From an uncultured Chitinophagaceae bacterium (lineage in GTDB: Bacteria; Bacteroidota; Bacteroidia; Chitinophagales; Chitinophagaceae): a stretch of DNA of 13,569 nucleotides. The position numbers and the translations under genes were made by a program. The stretch is taken from NCBI GenBank assembly GCA_946885335.1, contig CAMPGG010000062.1:1-13569 (forward strand), given 5' to 3'. Below are positions 1 to 6,482 of the stretch, one piece after another; within the stretch, counting starts at the first letter, position 1; each line of letters starts with the position of its first letter. The notes beneath the pieces are model-generated. The model was not told the DNA's origin, did not search any database, and was given only the letters and a program-made list of their open reading frames with translations.

Positions 1-2
1 AA

Positions 3-1235
3 TCAATAATCTATCAACGGCGTTTGCTGTTGCATTTTATTTTTTACTTCCAGCATGAATTTAGTGCTTAGTGTATTTGGATGAATGACCTGGAGTTGTG
101 TCAACAAATGAAATAATTCATTTTGAATCATCCTGTCATTCTTTCCATAGTCCCAGATGGGCAATAGCGTATCAGCAAAAATTTTTTCATAGGTTAATTC
201 CTGCAAAATGATACGGGGATTTGAATCTTCATCAACAATAATACTGTCAGGGAAAAATGAAACCCTGTAAGCATATAACCTGAATAATGCCCTCAGGCTT
301 TCAATGGCCGTACCAGGATCATTTATTCCCGGGCTTAACGCTTTAACAGCCACTTCTGACAATTGCCTGAAACCAAAAAAGAAATTCTGATCAATACTTT
401 CATCATTATCAATGTACATTGATTTTAAAATATCATCCTTTGCCTCACCTGGCAATTGTTTATTTAATTTAAATAAGGGCACTCCTTCCAAAACAAATGT
501 TCCGGGTGTATGTATCATAAAAACGCAGCAGTCATGTTCACGACAAATTTTAACCAGTGCACGTTTATCAAAACCAGTATATATACCGGGAGCAGTACTT
601 TTTACGACATGGTCACTTTCAAATAAAGCTGCCTTTGCGGGTTCCTTCCTTAGCTTGCAAGAATCCTCCAGCGATTTTTTTGTGTCATTATAAATTCTTT
701 CAATTATAACCTTATACTTTACGGATTGGGTTATGTAATGCAAAAAGTAAATGAACAGGAAAATGTCAAATATGGTAATGAGTATAAGCAGGTATGTGCT
801 GATAGCCGGAATATAAATACCAGCATCAATGTCCCGGATAGTACTTAATAAAAACAATGCGTACACGATGGTACCGATATAAATACCAAGTACAACCTGT
901 TGAAACCGGTTTCCAATCAGTTTGTCCAGCACCCGGTTACTCATTTGTGATGCAGCCTGGTTCAATACGATCATCACCATAGAAAAACTGAAAACAGTAA
1001 GCGAAAGTATTCCGGCTGCTATTGCTGAAATGATGGCCCGAGCGGTTGATGCATCCTTTAAAGTGAGGTAATCGAATCTTGATTTGATGTCTTTGCCGGC
1101 ATCGGAATAATCAAATTGAATAACAAAAAAAGAAACAATCAAAAAAAGTAAACCAATAAAAGCAGGATAAAAAGCAATGCTGTTTAATACTTTTTGATAC
1201 CGGTTTTTTATCCAAAGATTTATTTTGGCTACCAT
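3..1235 (-). CDS. DUF2254 family membrane protein
   Basis: Predicted inner-membrane protein of the DUF2254 family, whose function is not established. The 410-residue product has four hydrophobic segments at about residues 20-40, 66-91, 112-132 and 143-168, followed by a soluble C-terminal half. The best family mark is the motif SPGINDPGTA at residues 301-310, preceded by a GFRQL stretch (288-292); this combination is typical of DUF2254. The start is ATG at 1235 with no Shine-Dalgarno sequence, and the stop TGA lies at the very edge of the window (5-3), so the gene is complete. It follows the DUF389 gene by 86 bases in the same direction, and the two could be co-transcribed. I see no frameshift or missing part. 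The family call is firm, but no substrate or role can be given from sequence. Confidence 0.88.
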   Translation of the reverse strand: MVAKINLWIKNRYQKVLNSIAFYPAFIGLLFLIVSFFVIQFDYSDAGKDIKSRFDYLTLKDASTARAIISAIAAGILSLTVFSFSMVMIVLNQAASQMSNRVLDKLIGNRFQQVVLGIYIGTIVYALFLLSTIRDIDAGIYIPAISTYLLILITIFDIFLFIYFLHYITQSVKYKVIIERIYNDTKKSLEDSCKLRKEPAKAALFESDHVVKSTAPGIYTGFDKRALVKICREHDCCVFMIHTPGTFVLEGVPLFKLNKQLPGEAKDDILKSMYIDNDESIDQNFFFGFRQLSEVAVKALSPGINDPGTAIESLRALFRLYAYRVSFFPDSIIVDEDSNPRIILQELTYEKIFADTLLPIWDYGKNDRMIQNELFHLLTQLQVIHPNTLSTKFMLEVKNKMQQQTPLIDY

Positions 1236-1321
1236 TTTTAAAAATATGTTTTAGCGAATGTTTCTTACACAAAAATGATTTCAGGAAACCTGGAGGTTAT
1301 ATCGATTTTGAATAATGAAAA

Positions 1322-2638
1322 TCATTCTTCTTCATAATAGATTTTGAGATTACTGGTTCTTAACCTTGATGCGAGCCATTTTTTTAATTTTTCTTTTTCG
1401 GCCTCCGGTATTTGTCCTGGCGCAGTGCCAAATGCGACAATGGCTAATTTTTTTGTTTTCATTAAACTATCCGTTTCTGAAAAATTCAATGTTTCTGCAT
1501 AGGAACAGGATAAAATTTGCGGATATAACGGTTTAATTTCTCTAAGTAATTGCCTGCCCGTTAATTGCAGTTTGAGAATACTATCCGTTTTTTGTTCACT
1601 TTGAGACAATGAAAATGTTAAAGCATTTACCTGGCTTTTCAACAAATCAGCTTCATCTTTTTGTGCTAAATTATCGTTGATGCTGAATCCCTGGTCAATA
1701 AATAATTTGGCATCTAACAAACCAAAATCACCTGATCTTCCTTTTATTTGTTGTTTATCGGAAGCGGATAATTCATTGCCTCCATAAACCAGTTTAATGG
1801 TTTTAGCCGAAGGACTGGTTTCATTTCTTAACAAATATGCTCCCTCGTAAACAGTAACACTTTTTACAAATTTTTCTACGTTCTTATTAAATTTTTCCTC
1901 CTGCACCAATTGATAACCAAAGTAAATGCTAGGTACAAGTGTAATTAAAATCACCAGCGAAATATATTGGTTGATGCGCTTCTTACGGGATGGATCCACT
2001 ATGGTCCGCATTGGAAATTTGAAAACCTGGGAAATTACAACTGAAGAAATACCTATAAAAACACTGTTGATAGTAAATAAATAAAATGCTCCAAAGAAAT
2101 AACTGAATTGCCCGGTTGCCAATCCATAACCTGCTGTACATAATGGAGGCATCAATGCAGTTGCAATCGCTACGCCAGGAATAACATTGCCTTTTAATTT
2201 ACTGCTGATGGCGACTATGCCAGCCAATCCGCCAAATAAAGCAATGAGAACATCATAAATTGTTGGACTGGTTCGTGCAAGCAATTCAGATTGTGCGGTT
2301 GAAACCGGGCTGATGGCAAAGTATATGGTAGATGTTAAAAGACCGGCAATGACAGCAAATCCGAAATTGCGCAGAGACATTCTGAACAACCTGAAATTAT
2401 ATGTTGCAATACTATATCCCATTCCATTAATGGGGCCCATTAAAGGCGATATCAACATCGCACCAATAACAACGGCCGTTGAATTGGTATTTAATCCAAT
2501 GGATGCGATAACGATAGCAAAGGCGAGGATCCATAATTTAGTTCCCTTGAAAACAATATCTTTTTGAATCTCCTCATGAATTGTATCATAATCTTCAAGT
2601 TCCTTTGTGAGATCAAAATGTAAAAGACTTTTTACCAT
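1322..2638 (-). CDS. DUF389 family membrane protein
   Basis: Predicted multi-pass inner-membrane protein of the DUF389 (TIGR00341-like) family; its transport or other activity is unknown. The 438-residue product has about six hydrophobic segments between residues 34 and 245. Two family signatures are visible: GAMLISPLMGPI at residues 59-70 and GVAIATALMPPLC at 155-167. The short N-terminal arm (1-33) is polar and acidic. After the last membrane segment (about 226-243), some 190 residues form a soluble region that I cannot assign to a known domain. The start is ATG at 2638. A TATTTTTG box about 47 bases upstream fits a Bacteroidota promoter. The DUF2254 gene follows downstream, so this is a pair of membrane proteins of unknown function. 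The family call is firm and the function is open. Confidence 0.88.
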   Translation of the reverse strand: MVKSLLHFDLTKELEDYDTIHEEIQKDIVFKGTKLWILAFAIVIASIGLNTNSTAVVIGAMLISPLMGPINGMGYSIATYNFRLFRMSLRNFGFAVIAGLLTSTIYFAISPVSTAQSELLARTSPTIYDVLIALFGGLAGIVAISSKLKGNVIPGVAIATALMPPLCTAGYGLATGQFSYFFGAFYLFTINSVFIGISSVVISQVFKFPMRTIVDPSRKKRINQYISLVILITLVPSIYFGYQLVQEEKFNKNVEKFVKSVTVYEGAYLLRNETSPSAKTIKLVYGGNELSASDKQQIKGRSGDFGLLDAKLFIDQGFSINDNLAQKDEADLLKSQVNALTFSLSQSEQKTDSILKLQLTGRQLLREIKPLYPQILSCSYAETLNFSETDSLMKTKKLAIVAFGTAPGQIPEAEKEKLKKWLASRLRTSNLKIYYEEE

Positions 2639-2684
2639 TTACCAATATTTAATTCGCCGGAATAAGATCCTTAAAAATTCCGTC

Positions 2685-2692
2685 CAAAAATA
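2685..2692 (-). promoter_or_regulatory. Candidate -7 box upstream of DUF389 gene
   Basis: On the minus strand this reads TATTTTTG, an exact match to the Bacteroidota -7 consensus TAnnTTTG. It lies about 47 bases before the ATG at 2638 and would give a leader of roughly 40 nucleotides. No TTTG is seen at the usual -33 distance, so support is partial. The surrounding 170-base gap (2639-2808) holds no gene. It has only weak inverted repeats, such as AAGGGATT with AATCCTT near 2726-2756. Confidence 0.35.
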
Positions 2693-2808
2693 CTGATTAA
2701 TAAATTCCTGTTATTTCTCTTTTTAAGGGATTGAAACAAGATTTATTAATCCTTCAGGCTTATGTGAAACAGGGAATTTTTTGTTTAATGATATGAAACG
2801 ATTAGGAT

Positions 2809-3831
2809 CTACTTGTATTGAAAGTAAATCTCCGTTGCACCATATCCATACAAAGGGTGATACTGGTTTACAAATGATTTCACTTCTTTTTTTAATCGAA
2901 GTATTTCATGAATTTCATCACGCAATTTTCCGCTGCCTATGCCATGTACAACAACAAGACTGGGCTGGTAATGTTGCAAGGCCAGTTCATAATATTTTTC
3001 AAAGGTCTTAAGCTGGATGGAAAGAATCTCGAAATTGGTTAAATGTTTCCAATCGTCGCTAAGCTTCTCTATATGCAGATCGATCATTGAACGGGGAGGT
3101 TCAGCAGGAACTCTTTTCTTTGATGCATCATATACTTTGTATTTGGAAGAAAGCAAATCAAAAGAAAAATCATCTTCAACCGGGCGCTGCGGATATTTAT
3201 CAAACAACAAAAAAGAAAAAGTGGCTTCGTTATTTTTTCTTAATGTTTCTATTTTATTAAATAATTGTTTGGGTTTTAATTTGAGAGAATATTCATAGTA
3301 ATCCGCTTTTTTCTTATCAGGATTGATCAATGAAAATTCAAAATCGAAAGATGGGTTATCATTCATTTCTTCGAATGGAACATCGTGCAAATAAAAATCT
3401 TCAAAAGGTTGAACATCTCCCCTTAATTCAAAATCAGAATGACCGAAGAAATTAAGATTATAAATAAAACGGTAGCCTGCAGATGTATGGTTAACCAGGT
3501 GAAGTTTTAATAATTCAACTATCTCATCACCAAATTCATCTAATTCCATCACGGGTAAAAATGTAAGCCAAACACCATTTTCCTCGCGGGTTTTTTCTTC
3601 TCTTTTTTCTTTCCTTACATCTTCAATATATTTTTTGGCTGGTTGATTTTTATTGGAAGTTTTTTTATCAGAAAATCTTTTGAAGTATGGAAATTCAACC
3701 TGGTCAGCATACACAGGAAACTTAACACCATCCACATCCACCATCACCATTTTTTCATTGATGATATCAATCACCTGCCCTTCTTCATTGGAATGAATAA
3801 TGCGAACCGTATCTCCTACCTGGTATTTCAT
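2809..3831 (-). CDS. DUF2027 and Smr domain protein
   Basis: A 340-residue cytosolic protein with an N-terminal SH3/KOW-like segment (residues 1-50, starting MKYQVGDTVR), a basic charged linker (about 51-85), a central DUF2027-type beta domain (about 86-235) and a C-terminal Smr domain (about 245-340). The Smr domain shows its two hallmark motifs, DLH within IDLHIE (250-255) and HGIGSGKLR (296-304). Smr domains occur in MutS2 and in stand-alone nucleases that cut nucleic acid; E. coli SmrB cuts mRNA at collided ribosomes. This protein lacks the MutS ATPase, so it is not MutS2 itself. The SH3-like start would suit RNA or ribosome contact, but that is inference. The ATG start at 3831 fits because the conserved fold begins immediately. 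A TAATTTTG box lies only 4 bases before it. nhaC ends 79 bases upstream. Confidence 0.88.
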   Translation of the reverse strand: MKYQVGDTVRIIHSNEEGQVIDIINEKMVMVDVDGVKFPVYADQVEFPYFKRFSDKKTSNKNQPAKKYIEDVRKEKREEKTREENGVWLTFLPVMELDEFGDEIVELLKLHLVNHTSAGYRFIYNLNFFGHSDFELRGDVQPFEDFYLHDVPFEEMNDNPSFDFEFSLINPDKKKADYYEYSLKLKPKQLFNKIETLRKNNEATFSFLLFDKYPQRPVEDDFSFDLLSSKYKVYDASKKRVPAEPPRSMIDLHIEKLSDDWKHLTNFEILSIQLKTFEKYYELALQHYQPSLVVVHGIGSGKLRDEIHEILRLKKEVKSFVNQYHPLYGYGATEIYFQYK

Positions 3832-3835
3832 AACA

Positions 3836-3843
3836 CAAAATTA
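3836..3843 (-). promoter_or_regulatory. Candidate -7 box at Smr gene start
   Basis: The minus strand reads TAATTTTG, an exact TAnnTTTG match, ending 4 bases before the ATG at 3831. If used, transcription would begin at or next to the start codon and give a leaderless message. No -33 TTTG is visible at the expected distance, so this may be chance in AT-rich sequence. Confidence 0.22.
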
Positions 3844-3845
3844 AG

Positions 3846-3874
3846 CCGGAAACCGAAACCGGAGATTTAAATCT
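3846..3874. repeat. Stacked short inverted repeats, nhaC-Smr gap
   Basis: Two short symmetric elements sit side by side in the 79-base gap between the nhaC stop and the Smr start. At 3846-3862 the plus strand reads CCGGAAACCGAAACCGG, with CCGG arms and AAACCG repeated twice. At 3863-3874 lies the perfect 12-base palindrome AGATTTAAATCT. The GC-rich part does not lead straight into a T run, so it is a poor intrinsic terminator. An operator or a weak RNA hairpin is possible. Confidence 0.35.
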
Positions 3875-3910
3875 TAGCGCTTAAACATTACTGTAAACAG
3901 GAAAATATTT

Positions 3911-5428
3911 TTACTGCATGTATTCAACCGGCTTTTCTGATGGATCATCAGAAACCTGCGCAGGATGCACATCGCCCATTTTTGATGGAGGAAGTTTTGC
4001 CACTTTAAATCCCAGGTATGCCACTAAGATGGTCATAAAAGGGCTGATAATATTAAAGAAACAAAATGGTGCATACACAAAAGTAGAAACACCCAACACT
4101 GCCGTTTGCGTGGCACCACAGGTATTCCATGGAACCAGAACAGAAGTTACAGTGCCCGCATCTTCCAGTGTACGACTCAGGTTTTGCGGAGCCAAACCTC
4201 TTTCCTTGTATGTTTGAGCAAACATTTTCCCTGGAACCACTATAGAAAGATATTGGTCTGATGCGGTTACATTAATAAACACACAACTTCCGGCAGTTGT
4301 AGCTACCAGGGAACCATTTGATTTCGCTTTTTTTACAAGGGGGCTGGTGATGCGTTTTAATAAACCCACCGATTCCATTACGCCACCAAATGCCAGTGCG
4401 CAAAGAATCAGCCAGATCGTATTCAACATACCGGCCATGCCGCGGGAACTTAACAGACCAGCAGCAATTTCATTATCTGATGCAACGGACACAGATCCTC
4501 CCATTGCATTCATGATTGCCATATAAGATTGTTTTACATAACTCCCTGTAGCACCTGCCACCTCCGCAATAATCTGCGGTTGAAAAATAACCGCGAACAA
4601 AGCACCTAACAGCACACCCGCTAATAATGCAGGCAAAGCATTTACTTTTTTAACGATCATCCAGATCACAATAGCAGGCGCAATGAATAAGACTGGTGAA
4701 ATGTAAAATTTTTCTTTAACAGCATCTGAAAGTGCAGCGGTGCTGTTTACGGTTGCATCATGATCCGTAAATAAACCAACACCTAAAAAAATTAAAAGAG
4801 TCAGTATCATGGAAGGTACCGTGGTGATCATCATATAACGGATATGCGTAAACAGGTCTGTGCCTGCCATGGCAGGTGCCAGGTTTGTTGTATCCGACAT
4901 GGGTGATATCTTATCTCCAAAATAAGCACCGGAAATAATAGCTCCCGCAATCCATCCTTCACCAATATTTAAAGCTTTGCCGATTCCCAGTAAAGCAATT
5001 CCTACAGTAGCCACCGTTGACCAGGAACTACCAGTTGCAACTGAAACGATGCTACAAACAATGACTGCCGCAAACAAAAAAATAGTTGGATTTAAAACCT
5101 GCAATCCATAATAGATCATGGTGGGTACAATGCCGCTAATGAGCCATGTTCCGGCTAATGCGCCAATCAGTAACAAGATGAGGATGGCACTCATTGAAGC
5201 AGTAATACTGTCAACGATACCTTTAAGCATTTTTGAAAAAGAGACTTTTAAAGAAAACCCGACCAGCGCAGCGGCGGTTGCTGCCAGTATTAATGCCAGT
5301 TGGTTGGCACCTGATGTTGCCATATCTCCATAAAACATTACGTTGAAAGTAAGGAGCAGAATTAAAACAATGATAGGTATCAATGCCTGGAACAATGTTG
5401 CTTGCGGTATGGACTTATCAGATTGCAT
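3911..5428 (-). CDS. nhaC: NhaC-family Na+/H+ antiporter
   Basis: Inner-membrane antiporter that expels Na+ in exchange for H+, serving sodium tolerance and pH control; this role is known for the family. The 505-residue product is hydrophobic throughout, with about 11-12 membrane segments. Counting from the ATG at 5428, signatures are SVATGSSWSTVAT at about 129-141 and GAYFGDKISPMSDTTNLAP at 167-185. The second half carries a matching region with the motifs NVTASDQYLSIVVPGK and VPWNTCGATQTAVLG. An in-frame TTG at 5464 would add 12 residues (517 in all). I prefer the ATG because the extra residues are not membrane-like and the ATG leads directly to the first hydrophobic segment. The prenyl synthase stop is 86 bases upstream (50 with the TTG start). 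A short polar tail ends the protein. Substrate specificity within the family cannot be told from sequence. Confidence 0.92.
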   Translation of the reverse strand: MQSDKSIPQATLFQALIPIIVLILLLTFNVMFYGDMATSGANQLALILAATAAALVGFSLKVSFSKMLKGIVDSITASMSAILILLLIGALAGTWLISGIVPTMIYYGLQVLNPTIFLFAAVIVCSIVSVATGSSWSTVATVGIALLGIGKALNIGEGWIAGAIISGAYFGDKISPMSDTTNLAPAMAGTDLFTHIRYMMITTVPSMILTLLIFLGVGLFTDHDATVNSTAALSDAVKEKFYISPVLFIAPAIVIWMIVKKVNALPALLAGVLLGALFAVIFQPQIIAEVAGATGSYVKQSYMAIMNAMGGSVSVASDNEIAAGLLSSRGMAGMLNTIWLILCALAFGGVMESVGLLKRITSPLVKKAKSNGSLVATTAGSCVFINVTASDQYLSIVVPGKMFAQTYKERGLAPQNLSRTLEDAGTVTSVLVPWNTCGATQTAVLGVSTFVYAPFCFFNIISPFMTILVAYLGFKVAKLPPSKMGDVHPAQVSDDPSEKPVEYMQ

Positions 5429-5503
5429 GAATAGATTAGATATGCTTGGATTAAAAAAATTCAACTTCCTTTTTTAAATAGAAGTCATTTATTGCAAAAC
5501 AAA

Positions 5504-5515
5504 AAATAATTATTT
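5504..5515 (-). terminator. Weak AT-only hairpin after prenyl synthase
   Basis: The perfect palindrome AAATAATTATTT overlaps the stop codon of the prenyl synthase gene and on the minus strand runs into T residues. It could form a six-pair A-U stem followed by U residues at the end of the six-gene block. With no G-C pair it would be weak, so termination here is only a suggestion. Confidence 0.18.
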
Positions 5516-6480
5516 CAACTTTGCCGTTGAACCAGGTAATGAGCTAATTCTTTCAGCGGTTCTTTTCTTTTACTTACTACGGCTATATCTTCTAAATGTG
5601 CCAATGCTTCGTCAAGGTATTTATCTTTCAGGCTGCATGTCCATTCATCAGCACCACAATCATGGTATAACTGCAGGGTGCGTTCTACTTTTTTAGGATC
5701 ATCATTTTGCAACAAATTAAGCAGTTCTTCTTTTTGCGCAGGATTAGCAACTTGCCAGGCATGGATTTGCAAAAAAGTTTTCTTATTACTTTTTATATCA
5801 CCACCAACCTGTTTACCAAATTTGCCCGGATCACCAAAGGCATCCAGGTAATCATCCTGCACCTGGAATGCAAGTCCGAGTTTTCTGCCAAACTCATACA
5901 ATAAATGTTGATTGCGTTCGCCGGCACCACCCAATATGGCTCCCATTTGCAAACTGCCGGCAAGCAATACAGATGTTTTTAAACCGATCATTTCAATATA
6001 TTCATCCAGGGCCACTTCATTCCTTTTTTCAAAATCCATATCCAGTTGCTGACCCTCGCAAACTTTCATTGCCGTTTGATTAAAGATGCGAATGATGCGG
6101 TGAATAAACTGTGGACCAATATGATTTAAATAATCGTAAGCCACCACCAACATTACATCACCGGCAAGCAATGCCGTGCTTTCTCCATATTTGGTGTGCA
6201 ATGTTTCCAAACCCCTTCTCAGCGGGGCTTTGTCCATGATATCATCATGTATCAATGTAAAGTTGTGAAAAAGTTCAATTGCATTGGATACATGCCATGC
6301 ATCGGGTTCAATTTCGCCAAATAATTCATTGCCCATCAGGCATAGAACAGGACGTACCCGTTTGCCACCCAATTTCAAAAAATATTCATTTGGCTGGTAT
6401 AACGATGAAGGTTCTGCAGGAAAATGTGACTTGTTGAATTGCGCCGAAAATTTCTCCGACAGTGTTTCAAAAGAGTGCAT
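5515..6480 (-). CDS. Polyprenyl diphosphate synthase, likely short-chain
   Basis: Cytosolic trans-prenyltransferase that condenses isopentenyl diphosphate with allylic diphosphates. The 321 residues match the usual family length. Visible motifs in order are GGKRVRP (38-44), the first Asp-rich motif DDIMD (79-83), EGQQLDM (142-148), the second Asp-rich motif DDYLD (209-213) and GGDIKSNKKT (226-235). The first motif has the DDxxD form without the two-residue insert of classic bacterial farnesyl synthases. Phe74, five residues before it, is a bulky residue of the kind that limits chain length. A C15-C20 product such as geranylgeranyl diphosphate is therefore more likely than a long quinone tail, but this is inference. 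The ATG at 6480 is 2 bases after the rnr stop, and this is the last gene of the block. Confidence 0.93.
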   Translation of the reverse strand: MHSFETLSEKFSAQFNKSHFPAEPSSLYQPNEYFLKLGGKRVRPVLCLMGNELFGEIEPDAWHVSNAIELFHNFTLIHDDIMDKAPLRRGLETLHTKYGESTALLAGDVMLVVAYDYLNHIGPQFIHRIIRIFNQTAMKVCEGQQLDMDFEKRNEVALDEYIEMIGLKTSVLLAGSLQMGAILGGAGERNQHLLYEFGRKLGLAFQVQDDYLDAFGDPGKFGKQVGGDIKSNKKTFLQIHAWQVANPAQKEELLNLLQNDDPKKVERTLQLYHDCGADEWTCSLKDKYLDEALAHLEDIAVVSKRKEPLKELAHYLVQRQS

Positions 6481-6482
6481 GA

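Noticed and set aside
1236..1321. Hairpin CAGG-AAA-CCTG in the gap between DUF389 and DUF2254
   Set aside because: The stem is only four pairs and no T-run follows on the minus strand, so it is neither a terminator nor a convincing regulatory element.
5465..5503. TTTG followed 19 bases later by TATTTAAA as an nhaC promoter on the minus strand
   Set aside because: The -7 element matches only three of the six fixed consensus positions, which is expected by chance in AT-rich sequence.
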